Source of the DNA: Nostoc sp. 'Peltigera membranacea cyanobiont' N6 | GTDB taxonomy: Bacteria; Cyanobacteriota; Cyanobacteriia; Cyanobacteriales; Nostocaceae | Assembly: GCF_002949735.1 (NCBI RefSeq) | Contig: NZ_CP026690.1 | Location: forward strand, 1-64,000 | DNA: 64,000 bases | Direction of reading: 5' to 3' | Part shown: positions 8,384 to 17,400 of the stretch, piece after piece | How positions within the stretch are numbered: the stretch's first letter is position 1 | Layout: each line of letters starts with the position of its first letter | Translations under genes and position numbers: made by a program | Notes under the pieces: generated by a model | Told to the model about the DNA's origin: nothing | Databases searched by the model: none | What the model saw: only the letters and a program-made list of their open reading frames with translations

Positions 8384-10555
8384 TTATTTCCAAATTATTT
8401 TATTAGAAACTGTTATTTTTTTGCAGTTCAAACAGTAATATCTTTTATCCTTTCTTACGGTTAAATTTGCGTGACCACAGTGGGGACAATAAGGCTTTGT
8501 GTCACTTTGGCGGCTACCCCCTATAGTGGAAAATGACGCGGCAGACATCACCGTGTCAGTGCTTGCTATGCTTGGGTTTAAGGTATCACCTGTCAATCTC
8601 GTGTAACCCGTGTCAGGGGACTTTGCAACTCTTGCCAGTCGCTTTGTCTCTTCTATCAATGAATAGTTGAAACTAACTTTATCGAGATTAGGTAAAAAAT
8701 AAAGCTTAGGTGAACGAGAATCGACTACTAAGGCTACTCTCAATAATCTGGCATCGTCGGTAACTAGCTCATTTTTATGGTCGATGTATTCTTCAATTGC
8801 GTCTAAGTTCCGAATCAACTTAGCCAAGTTAGACTCGCTGTTTTTCCCCTTGCCGTAGGTATTCAGATAATGTCTGATTTTGGGAATGCCAATGATTATT
8901 TCGGTAAAAAGTGACCGATCATCATTAGTAAAACCTGGGATTTGTTTGGTCATCACTGATTGACCCGACACAATCCAGCCGATGTTATTATGACCAAACT
9001 GTTTCAGAATCTTCTTGAGGTTTTCCCCTGCCTTGTATGGCTCACTGCAAGAATTTAGGGTGTTATCTAATTCATCCCATGCCCAAATTTGAAAGAAGTT
9101 AGCAGCGAATGTGGGATTTTTAACTCGAAAATTTCCATCATCCAAGCAATCATCAAAGGACTTAATCGCGGCTGTTGTGTCGCCATACTTAAGGAAATGC
9201 TCTAAAGGATAGTTGCTATCTTTGAGTGAACCAACCGCACCGGGGTAAGACACAGTAACCAGAGTATGAGGCACTTTCTCACCCTTCCCGGTATTGCCGC
9301 GAGTACAACCAGCTTTGAGGATTTCGCTAATCATTACCGCAGTGGTTGGAGTTTTACCAACGCCCGGATCTGCAATCAGCCGATAGCGGATAGGGTGAGA
9401 AGTGACGTAGTTTATAAATTCGTCAGGAGTCCCAACCATCAGCTTAATTTCATCTGCTTTGATGGCTGGCTCCATACGGTAGCAGACCAAAATACAATCG
9501 GTTATTTCCAGCTTGCGAACGCTTGTTATTTTAAATAATCCTAACTTCTTAGCCAGCGTGTCAGAATGCTTGCTGATAGCCTCCACAATGGCTTTAGGAT
9601 GCACAGAGCGAGAATAGCCATAACCAACATCTACAACGCCGTCAGGCTTCACTTGGAACCCCTTAACGCTCAAAGCCAACCTGATATCACTAAACAGAGT
9701 ACGTGCTATTTCATTAGCGATTTTCCCGTTGATATCAAAGCCAAAATCCCCATATACGGGTTCTACTAAATCTCCTTGTAATTGTTGCTGCAATTGACCT
9801 ATACGCTCGTTTAGTAGCTCGATTTGTAAAAGATAGTTTTGGCGCTCACTTGCGATCGCCTCCCCAACCTGATCTAAATTTTGGTTGTAGCTACTGGCTA
9901 AACTTTTGATAATTTGAGCTTTACTTTCATGACCGTGTGCCACCTTTTCACCCCAGGATTGCAGCCGCCTGAATAGCTGCATAGCTTCACTGGTTATTGA
10001 ATCGTGTTCATGATAGATTTTCTCTAACTCCTGAGACTTGGCAATCTGAAAGCGTTTATTGGCTTCTGTTTCTACAAGAGATTTAAAATTAAATTCCCAT
10101 TGCTCAGTCTCACTTTCTAGATATTCAATACGCTGGGAATCTTTTTGAGTCTGTGTAGATAATTGATTTAATTTGGCTTGCAGTTGGGCAATTAAACCCG
10201 TGTTTTCTAATTTGTTGTTACCTAATGAGTTGATGGTACTTCGTGCTTCTTTTAGTTCATCTTTGACCGTTTCTAGTTGACTGTTAACAGTGGCTAACTT
10301 AGACTTGCAGTTATCAAATTCTCTGATAACTTTATGCAGTGTTTCACCTGCTTTTTTATTCTTACTTTCGGCATCGTTTAACAATCTCTGCGATTTAGTA
10401 TCAGCAATAAAGTAAGTAATAAAACTTGCTGGCAATGCTCCTACACCAAGCATAGAGATTACTTTGGTTATATCATTGGTGAACCCTCCAGAAGCAACTA
10501 CTAACCCAGCACACAAGCTAAAAGCACTTAACCCTAACCCGTGAGATAACCTCAT
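8384..10555 (-). CDS. membrane-anchored coiled-coil P-loop ATPase with C-terminal zinc ribbon
   Basis: The 723-aa product has two N-terminal hydrophobic segments (about 5-22 and 30-50), a long coiled coil (about 55-260), then an ATPase domain with Walker A ADPGVGKT (K401) and a Walker B-like WAWDELD (D494, E495). The C-terminus carries a zinc ribbon with CPHC at 690-693 and CLNC at 708-711. The order resembles membrane-tethered DNA-processing ATPases, but I cannot place it in a named family. The start codon overlaps the upstream gene by ATGA, and the GIY-YIG gene follows after 4 bp. A role in plasmid transfer, segregation or envelope-linked DNA handling is possible but unproven. Confidence 0.6.
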   Translation of the reverse strand: MRLSHGLGLSAFSLCAGLVVASGGFTNDITKVISMLGVGALPASFITYFIADTKSQRLLNDAESKNKKAGETLHKVIREFDNCKSKLATVNSQLETVKDELKEARSTINSLGNNKLENTGLIAQLQAKLNQLSTQTQKDSQRIEYLESETEQWEFNFKSLVETEANKRFQIAKSQELEKIYHEHDSITSEAMQLFRRLQSWGEKVAHGHESKAQIIKSLASSYNQNLDQVGEAIASERQNYLLQIELLNERIGQLQQQLQGDLVEPVYGDFGFDINGKIANEIARTLFSDIRLALSVKGFQVKPDGVVDVGYGYSRSVHPKAIVEAISKHSDTLAKKLGLFKITSVRKLEITDCILVCYRMEPAIKADEIKLMVGTPDEFINYVTSHPIRYRLIADPGVGKTPTTAVMISEILKAGCTRGNTGKGEKVPHTLVTVSYPGAVGSLKDSNYPLEHFLKYGDTTAAIKSFDDCLDDGNFRVKNPTFAANFFQIWAWDELDNTLNSCSEPYKAGENLKKILKQFGHNNIGWIVSGQSVMTKQIPGFTNDDRSLFTEIIIGIPKIRHYLNTYGKGKNSESNLAKLIRNLDAIEEYIDHKNELVTDDARLLRVALVVDSRSPKLYFLPNLDKVSFNYSLIEETKRLARVAKSPDTGYTRLTGDTLNPSIASTDTVMSAASFSTIGGSRQSDTKPYCPHCGHANLTVRKDKRYYCLNCKKITVSNKIIWK

Positions 10556-11217
10556 GATTTCACCTCCAGATAATCACCCAACTGTGCTTTAAAGCTTGCT
10601 AGGTTCCCTTGTGACTCAACAGTTTTTAGTCGCAATTCCTCAGCTTTTATTTGTGCTTGTAACAGCTTTTGGTTTAGTTCATCTTTGCTGTAAACCGAGA
10701 TATTCGTATCAGCGATCGTCTTAACTTGGCTGACATCTAAAGCAACTGATTTTTGGGTAGTCACCTCTTTTTGATTAAGGTAATCCAAATAATTACCCTT
10801 GACTTTTTCAATCTCGGTAGCTGCTTGGATGCCAGCACCAAAAGCCTTTGAGTGTTTACCAATTACAGTAAATTTCTCGCGTGTTAGGTCGAGCGCTGCC
10901 CCGGTCAATTTGAGCGATCGCGTTGCACCTTCATAGATTTTCATCCCAATATCTAGCTGGCTTTGAGTAGCAATAGGGAGAGTTTCGGGAGGATTTAGGG
11001 GATCTGAAATATGGTATTGATTGGGTTGGAATGGTGGCATCATTCCCGGTACTAAGTCAGGGGTGACAGTTAGTAAGCCAGGGATGCGGCTATCTATGGG
11101 AGTAGTCGCAGGGGTAGCAGATGTGGAATTAGTGCTAGATGTCGAGTTTTGGTTACGCCCTGCTAACTTCTCAGCTACAGCTTTCGCGGCTGCTTTTGTA
11201 GTGTCAATTCTTGCCAT
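10552..11217 (-). CDS. hypothetical protein, 221 aa, low-complexity N-terminus and helical C-terminus
   Basis: No family recognised. The first 45 residues are Ser/Thr/Ala-rich and disordered-looking, a Pro-rich stretch follows (about 50-85), and the remainder is helical with heptad-like leucines (EELRLKTVESQGNLASFKAQ near the C-terminus). It overlaps the downstream ATPase gene by 4 bp and the upstream 64-aa gene by 14 bp, which implies translational coupling. It may be an assembly partner of the coiled-coil ATPase. Confidence 0.6.
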   Translation of the reverse strand: MARIDTTKAAAKAVAEKLAGRNQNSTSSTNSTSATPATTPIDSRIPGLLTVTPDLVPGMMPPFQPNQYHISDPLNPPETLPIATQSQLDIGMKIYEGATRSLKLTGAALDLTREKFTVIGKHSKAFGAGIQAATEIEKVKGNYLDYLNQKEVTTQKSVALDVSQVKTIADTNISVYSKDELNQKLLQAQIKAEELRLKTVESQGNLASFKAQLGDYLEVKS

Positions 11218-11398
11218 TGCTCAAAAACTTTCTAGTGTTCAGTAGGGATTGATATTTAATTTCTAGTTGCCTAAATGCTTTGTCGATTTCGCTAAACTCA
11301 ATTGATAATTGTTCGTCTAGATCATATTTTTTCAGGACTTTGTTTAGCTCTGTTTCGTCCGTCTTTGCATCTTGAATTTGGCTGTTTAAATCATCCAT
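11204..11398 (-). CDS. small coiled-coil protein, 64 aa
   Basis: An acidic, helical 64-residue product (LNKVLKKYDLDEQLSIEFSE) with heptad character over most of its length. It overlaps the next gene by 14 bp, so it belongs to the same transcription unit as the 221-aa protein and the membrane ATPase. No named family. Confidence 0.5.
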   Translation of the reverse strand: MDDLNSQIQDAKTDETELNKVLKKYDLDEQLSIEFSEIDKAFRQLEIKYQSLLNTRKFLSNGKN

Positions 11399-11485
11399 AA
11401 ACCTTTTTTCTATGAGTAGGGATATGGCATAATTGCTGGGTAATTAAGACACATTCCCAGGATGGGATTTTACAAGTTTTAACGA

Positions 11486-11510
11486 GGGATGCTGGCAACA
11501 TCCCTTTTTA
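11486..11510 (+). terminator. hairpin followed by T-run
   Basis: GGGATG (11486-11491), a 7-nt loop and CATCCC (11499-11504) are followed by TTTTTATTA on the plus strand. It lies in a 155-bp gap between minus-strand genes. The T-run faces plus, so it may end an unseen plus-strand or small transcript. Confidence 0.5.
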
Positions 11511-11553
11511 TTACCCGTTTGATTCGCGTCTACTTTGTCCGGTGGCGTGATAA

Positions 11554-11790
11554 TTATTCTGTAAAACCTTCAAACCTAGATACATCTAAATCAGCAGTAG
11601 CAGCCCATTCCAGATAGTTGAAATATTGTTTTACGTCACCGATCGCTACATCACAATCAAAGCGCAAGCCTTTAAACTGTGGATGTTGGCGGATTTGTCC
11701 AAGTAATTCTTGTGCTTGAGAAACTAACTCAGGCAAGGAATTAGCGCTTATGCTTGCCTCTGATTCAATGCCGGAAATTGTAAAAGTCAT
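11554..11790 (-). CDS. hypothetical protein, 78 aa
   Basis: A small acidic product beginning MTFTISGIESEASISANSLP. The middle holds a Gln/Leu-rich helix (SQAQELLGQIRQH), then GLRFDCDVAIGDVKQYFNYL. No recognised domain. It lies in the same orientation as the 7.9-12.9 kb block, separated from the 64-aa gene by the 11486-11510 hairpin. Confidence 0.5.
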   Translation of the reverse strand: MTFTISGIESEASISANSLPELVSQAQELLGQIRQHPQFKGLRFDCDVAIGDVKQYFNYLEWAATADLDVSRFEGFTE

Positions 11791-11857
11791 GGCGTTAGTA
11801 CTCTTTCTAATAACCAGTTAACAAAGTCGAGGGGAGATAACAGGATGTTGATCGCTC

Positions 11858-12502
11858 TCACGCGATTAGCTTTTTTCCCAGTTCGGTGATGATGCCTTCA
11901 ATTTCTTGGGTCAGGTCAGTTTCATCTGGGGTAACTTCTGGCTTTTGCATTGCTTGGCCAGCCAAATCTCTAATCGCTCCCAAATATCCTTGCTTTTGGT
12001 GTTGCCAGTGCTGATTGATACTCTCTGTTAGTTCCGTATCTCGCACAGCCAAGTTATTTAGAATCAGTTGGTTCTTAACTTGGGCTATAGCGTCTACTGC
12101 TGCAATTTCTTCTGATGCCTGCCTAGTTAGCTGTTCAATCAGCGTCATTTGGGCGTTAGGGCTTGAGCCGGGGGTAGGGGCTGTTAGATGTTGCTGTTGC
12201 CCTTGTAGGGATAGGGCATTTTGTGGCTGTTCTGTAGCTGGCTCAGATGTTTGCTGTGTTAAATTTTGTGAATTTTCAGGTGACTCTGAGGTGCTAGCCA
12301 CAGTTGGTAATTCTGGCTGAAAGTATGAGGCGATCGCTTCTAAATCTAATTCCGAAACTGCCTTTACAGTGTCGAAATCATCAGGGCGAACATGGCTTAA
12401 AGCCAGTCTCAAGCTCTGTTCCGTGGTCATATATCTTAAGCAAGCATCATGAATGCTTACTGTGTCTGCTGTTGGTGCTGTGGTTCTCTTCCGTGTTGCC
12501 AT
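11858..12502 (-). CDS. hypothetical protein, 214 aa, Gln/Thr/Pro-rich centre
   Basis: The first 70 residues are mixed and mostly helical, about 70-125 is a low-complexity Gln/Ser/Thr/Pro linker, and the rest is helical (LIEQLTRQASEEIAAVDAIA). No catalytic motif is visible. The gene ends of this and the next gene upstream are 3 bp apart, so they are probably one operon. It may bridge a DNA-binding partner (the HTH-like neighbour) and other plasmid proteins, by context only. Confidence 0.55.
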   Translation of the reverse strand: MATRKRTTAPTADTVSIHDACLRYMTTEQSLRLALSHVRPDDFDTVKAVSELDLEAIASYFQPELPTVASTSESPENSQNLTQQTSEPATEQPQNALSLQGQQQHLTAPTPGSSPNAQMTLIEQLTRQASEEIAAVDAIAQVKNQLILNNLAVRDTELTESINQHWQHQKQGYLGAIRDLAGQAMQKPEVTPDETDLTQEIEGIITELGKKLIA

Positions 12503-12505
12503 GAT

Positions 12506-12874
12506 TTACGCTCCCTTTTGGATTTTTTGGATTTGCTGGAATGCTTGCTGATAGCGGTATCTAGAAAAATCATTCGGGTTTTTGGCGATATAGCCTTTGA
12601 CGCGATCGCTGCGTCGGAGTTGAGCCATTAATCGCCCTACTCTCCCCAAAACCCATGCTTGATAGGGCGACAAGGGCGACTCGCGATCGTGAGTGTTATC
12701 GGCTTTTTTGGGGTAGGCATCTCTGAAACTGGGGATTCTCCAGAAGGCTAAATTCTCCCAAGTGACCAAAGTCGAGCGGCTAACACCCAAGACCTCAGCT
12801 AAATATGTCTTGGTAGATGGGAAATCAAGGAATGAGTCTATGTCTGTAGAATGTTTGCTCCGTCTAGGTTTCAT
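12506..12874 (-). CDS. putative helix-turn-helix plasmid protein, 122 aa
   Basis: I take the ATG at 12874 (MKPRRSKHSTD) rather than a weak TTG at 12922. Residues about 20-40 read as a helix-turn-helix (TKTYLAEVLGVSRSTLVTWE), followed by a basic C-terminal part (LRRSDRVKGYIAKNPND, then QQAFQQIQKIQKG). This suggests a DNA-binding regulator or partition adaptor heading the minus-strand block. The 3' end is 3 bp before the next gene. The family is unknown. Confidence 0.55.
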   Translation of the reverse strand: MKPRRSKHSTDIDSFLDFPSTKTYLAEVLGVSRSTLVTWENLAFWRIPSFRDAYPKKADNTHDRESPLSPYQAWVLGRVGRLMAQLRRSDRVKGYIAKNPNDFSRYRYQQAFQQIQKIQKGA

Positions 12875-13144
12875 GGGTTTACTACAGTAATCAATGTGAA
12901 TCAGATAGTAACTAGCTAGCAATCAGAATAAGTACACATCACAATGTCGCTCTTAATCGCTAAACCCCTTACTCTATAAGTCGTTGGGGTACTCGTAAGA
13001 CGCTAATTAGTGGCTTGTTGTTGATCGATTGCTTACCTGTTAATATAGTAATTAAAGGTGAGTCACCTGTCAATACTATGATTCAAAACTGGTCAATAAA
13101 ACTCAAGAGGAATGATAATTAGGCATAGTGACTCACTGTTATGT

Positions 13145-13312
13145 ATGCCTTCTAAAAAACCACAAATGACAATCCGTATAGAAGAGGATGAATATAAATA
13201 TCTACAAAGTTGGGCGAATAAAGAGTTTTTAACGGTTCCCCAATTGACTAGGGTGCTAGTAAAACGCGCGATCGCCGAACAAAAGAAACTAGAACAAAAT
13301 AAATCAGCATGA
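13145..13312 (+). CDS. CopG/RHH-type small DNA-binding protein
   Basis: The 55-aa product from the ATG at 13145 starts MPSKKPQMTIRIEEDEY. It has the ribbon (MTIRIE) and two helices (YLQSWANKEFLTVPQLTRVL then VKRAIAEQ) of ribbon-helix-helix repressors. Such proteins usually control plasmid copy number or toxin-antitoxin operons. Its stop codon overlaps the start of the next micro-gene by ATGA, so the three genes to 13688 are translationally coupled. An upstream in-frame start at 13112 is less likely. Confidence 0.65.
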   Translation: MPSKKPQMTIRIEEDEYKYLQSWANKEFLTVPQLTRVLVKRAIAEQKKLEQNKSA

Positions 13313-13383
13313 TAGAAGCACAAATTCAAGATATTTATTCACGCCAAGTTGCGATCGCCAAGATGATTGAGGCAGGGAAATGA
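13309..13383 (+). CDS. coupled micro-ORF, 24 aa
   Basis: ATG at 13309 overlaps the RHH gene stop (ATGA) and its own TGA at 13381-13383 overlaps the next gene's ATG (ATGA). The peptide begins MIEAQIQDIYSRQVAIAK and ends EAGK. Double ATGA overlap is unlikely by chance and suggests real coupling, either as a peptide or as a translational relay. Confidence 0.45.
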   Translation: MIEAQIQDIYSRQVAIAKMIEAGK

Positions 13384-13688
13384 CAGATACACCAGAACAA
13401 CCAAGCCGACTTGACCGTATAGAAAATCTAGCTATCAGAAATACTGAAGCTATAGCTAACCTCACAGTAAAGATTGACAACTTAACTGATAACGTAAATG
13501 AGTTAACCAGCAACGTTGACCGAGTTCTTGCTCGTAGCGCGATTTTGGATGATGTGTTACTTGAGTTACGTGATAGCCATGAACAACATCAGCGTAACTT
13601 TGAAGAACACCAGCGCACTACTAACGCAGCATTAAATCAGCTTGGCGCAATATTGCTACAGCTAACACGGATTGATCCACAAAACTAG
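13380..13688 (+). CDS. small coiled-coil protein, 102 aa
   Basis: The centre has strong repeating Asn/Leu/Val heptads (LTVKIDNLTDNVNELTSNVD), predicting an oligomeric coiled coil, and the C-terminal third is another helix (HQRTTNAALNQLGAILLQ). Similar small coiled-coil proteins are common next to RHH genes on cyanobacterial plasmids. Coupled by ATGA to the preceding 24-codon frame. Function unknown. Confidence 0.6.
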   Translation: MTDTPEQPSRLDRIENLAIRNTEAIANLTVKIDNLTDNVNELTSNVDRVLARSAILDDVLLELRDSHEQHQRNFEEHQRTTNAALNQLGAILLQLTRIDPQN

Positions 13689-14080
13689 CTCAGGCGATCG
13701 CAATGCTGGGAGTGGATTATGAAGAGATTTCCTTAAGGAAAGCGATCCCCTTACCAATAGTTTGTATTTTTGAGGACTACACAAAAGATATAAAATCTTA
13801 GCTTAATTCATCTAGAGTTCACAAAATAACTAGCAAAAAAAATGCTAGCTACACAGCCCTCAGCTTTTTGAGTGCGATCGCAGGGATTAGATTAGTCAAT
13901 CAATCCACCACGGTAAGCAAAAGCAGCGCACAAAGAAACGTTTACTAGACGTTTCAGCCCCCAGACTCTGCAACCAGCAAGTCTAATTAAATTTATAACT
14001 ATTTCAAGCTTACCGACTAATCCCTACAATCTGCAAATTTAAAAGTTAAGGGGCTGTCCAAACCAACAAAGGACAACCCA
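13689..14080. other. non-coding leader upstream of the replication genes
   Basis: About 390 bp without a gene. It contains several GCGATCGC-like sites, a short inverted repeat GAAACGT (13935-13941)/ACGTTTC (13949-13955) and AT-rich DNA. It probably holds the promoter for the 14081 and replication genes; no confident -35/-10 pair was picked. Confidence 0.4.
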
Positions 14081-14413
14081 ATGAATAAACCCCTCACTTC
14101 TGACAGACAGGGGTTTGCGAATGAAAAGCCTAGTATTCTAACGCAAACTTTCCCCAACAATCAAGAATCTCGAATTTCGGAATTATCAAACCATATAAGC
14201 GATCGCCGAACTAGCACCAAATATTTAAAAGCGGGTTGCTGTGACGTTGCTCTAAGACCATGCCCCGACCGGGATGAGTTACTGCGATCGCCTAACCTCA
14301 ACTTAGAGGAGTCTTTTTACTTACAGCGATTAGTCAAGCTTGGCTGCTTTAGTGGTCAGGTGGCCGCCGTACTTCTCCAAATTGAAGCCAAGGTTGGAGG
14401 GGTGGCAGTATGA
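14081..14413 (+). CDS. hypothetical protein upstream of and coupled to the replication gene, 110 aa
   Basis: The product ends in a helical stretch (LNLEESFYLQRLVKLGCFSG) and has a basic middle. It overlaps the replication gene start by 4 bp (GTATGA context), so translation is probably coupled, as for copy-control leaders. No family recognised. Confidence 0.55.
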   Translation: MNKPLTSDRQGFANEKPSILTQTFPNNQESRISELSNHISDRRTSTKYLKAGCCDVALRPCPDRDELLRSPNLNLEESFYLQRLVKLGCFSGQVAAVLLQIEAKVGGVAV

Positions 14414-17400
14414 ATCACAAAGGATTCGGCAAGATAGCCTCACCCCAAAAATCACTAAATCAAGAACTAAGGCAGGTTTTCAGAAAATTCAACAAGCGAG
14501 GTAAGCTCAGAAGTACCCCTTGGGCTTTGCATGAAGTCTCAAGACTTGAGTCCAGAGATGGAAAAGTCCATCAAGTTGTTGTAGCCGACAACAAAAATGA
14601 CATGGCGCAAGGCGATGCCTGCTCTGGGCGTAGCCATCACCATGATAGCGAAATTCAAGCACTGGTTAATTATCAAGGATTCAAAGAGCCATCCGCACCT
14701 TATACTTTGCCAGCCAGAGAAGATTTTGAAGCAAGCCACTGGCAAGAGTGGGGTGAGAGTGGGATTGACAGTGAGATAGTGGCACTTAACTTCAAATCGC
14801 TGTCAGGGAATGCCGCTTTTGATTATCTCCTCTACTCCGATAAAATCAGCCGCCGCAACGATGGGCGGCTACGCGATGGGGATATGCGGCGATATGCTCA
14901 CCTCTCTAATGGTGGTTGGTGGTGTAGCGGAATAAATATTATCACTGGTGAAGATTCCGATTGGGGATGCTTCAAGCCCAACACGCCAAGAATAGATGAG
15001 GGTAACAGCAAGGCAATTAAGTATGAGCATCCCCCCAAAGTTGACACAGAAATTTTTGCCTTACGGATTCCCGCCCGGATCTGGGAATTAATCGGTCGCC
15101 GCTACGATGTGGCACTACCAGAGAATTACCAAAGTTTACCTTTTGGTGATTTTTGGCGATGGGTGAGAGAGAATACCCAAATTCCCGTTATCATTTGCGA
15201 GGGTGCTAAAAAAGCAGCTGCAATCTTATCTTGTGGTTACGTTGCGATCGGCATACCAGGGGTGTGGGGAGGCCGTCGCCAACCAAAGGATGAATACGGC
15301 GAAAATAACGGCGCACCATACTTGATCCCACAGTTAGCTGCTTATGCTCAATCAGGCAGGCGAATTTATTTCTGTTTCGATGCCGATGTGAAGCGCACCA
15401 CGGTTAGAAGCGTGAATGGTGCGATCGCTAAAACTGCCAAGCTTTTATCTTTGCGTGGTTGTGAAGTCCGAGTAATGGGGTGGCATCTGGCATTAGGTAA
15501 AGGGATTGATGATGTCCTAGCCGCTTACGGCCGCGACCAATTTGATACTATTTACTGCGATGCCCTGAAATTAGATGAGTGGAACACCAAGCAACTAAGG
15601 CGGCTCACATACACCCCAGATTTGAACTTAAATCAGCGTTACTTGGGTGAGTTGGCTATTCCTTTGGGTAAGCAGCTAATAGGCTTGAAATCGCCAAAGA
15701 ACACAGGTAAAACTCACTTACTCCAGTGGCTAACTGACCCGATAATTCGCGCTGGTGAGAGGAGAGTGTTAGTAATTACCCATCGGGTGCAACTGGCAAC
15801 CCAGCTTGTAAAAAAACTGGGATTACCTTTCATTACCGAAGTGAAGCAGACTGAGCAAGGCTCACATTTCGGAATGGGGTTAGTAATTGATAGCTTACAT
15901 CCAAAAAGCCAAGCCAAATTTAACCCTGATGAGTGGAAAGGGTGCTGGTTGATTTTGGATGAAATCATGCAGCTAATCTGGCATTTGTTGAGCAGTTCGA
16001 CTTGTCAGAGCGATCGCGTAGCCATCATCAAAAACTTCAAACGCCTGCTACAAAATGTTGTTAATTATGGTGGGAAAATCTTCATTGCTGATGCTGACTT
16101 AAACGATATTGGCATTGACTTTATCAAAGGACTAATTGGGCAAGAGATTGACACTTTTATCGTGGAAAATACATTTCAGTTTGTAGAGCCTTGGCAGGTA
16201 AATTTAGTACAGGGTAATAATCCAGCACAATTAGTAAAAATCCTTACCCAAAAACTAGAGAATGGGGATAAGTGTTTTGTTGCTTTGTCTGGACAACGGG
16301 CTAGTTCTAAATGGGGTTCTCGCAATTTGGAGGCGTACTATAAAAAACTGCTGCCACACCTGAGAATTTTACGAATTGATTCTAAAAGTACAACTACTCT
16401 TGGTCATCCGGCTTTTGGCTGTACAGATGATTTAAATGAAGTAATTAAAAACTATGACCTCGTTCTAACTACCTCGACCATTGAGACTGGGGTATCAATT
16501 GAAGAAAAGCATTTTGATTATGTTTTTGGGATTTTTCAAGGCGTACAAACTACCGATGGTGTCAGACAGCATTTATCACGTTACCGCCCTCCAGTCCCTC
16601 GTTACATCTGGCTTAATCCAGTAGGCATCAATAGGGTAGGCAATGGCTCCAATAGTGTCAAGGCATTACTAGCAGGTGAGTACATCAAGAATAAAGCCAA
16701 TATTAAAAAGCTCGTTGATTTGGGATTTGAAGAATCGATAGAAGGCAATTTTGAGAGCATTTGCATTAATACTTGGGCGAAGTTAGGGGCAATCATCAAT
16801 GATGGGATGAATAGCTATGAATCGCAAATTATTAGTGATTTGAAATCTGAGGGACATATCATCTGTGAAGTCAGCGCAGATGAGTTACCCGAACCCGCAG
16901 AAGTAGAAACTACTAAGCAAGAAATTTACAAAAACTGCAAATCAGAATATGCGGGACACTGTGAAAACGTCACCACATCTGAAAGCATTACAGATGAACA
17001 GTTTTTGAAACTAGATAAACAGAATTGCAAAACTGAGTCCGAACAGTTAAAACACAGAAAAGGTGAGATTGAAAGGCGTTATAACGTGACCGTTACTCCC
17101 GAATTAGTAGAGAAAGATGATAAAAACTGGTATTCTATAATTCGACTAGATTACTACCTTGGCGTGGGTAGGGAATTTCTACCGGATAGAGAAATAAACG
17201 TCATGTCTACCGCTTTAAAAAATGGCGGTGGAGATTATTTCATTCCCGATACTAATAAAAGCTTTATTGGGAAAAAAATTGATGCTTTAGACTGGATTGG
17301 GTACAAAGAGCTTCGAGAAACGGACGGATTGAGCAACAATCACCCATTAGCACAAGCAGTATTTGAGAAAGCAAAAACTCATCAGTCCGATTTGAGCTTA

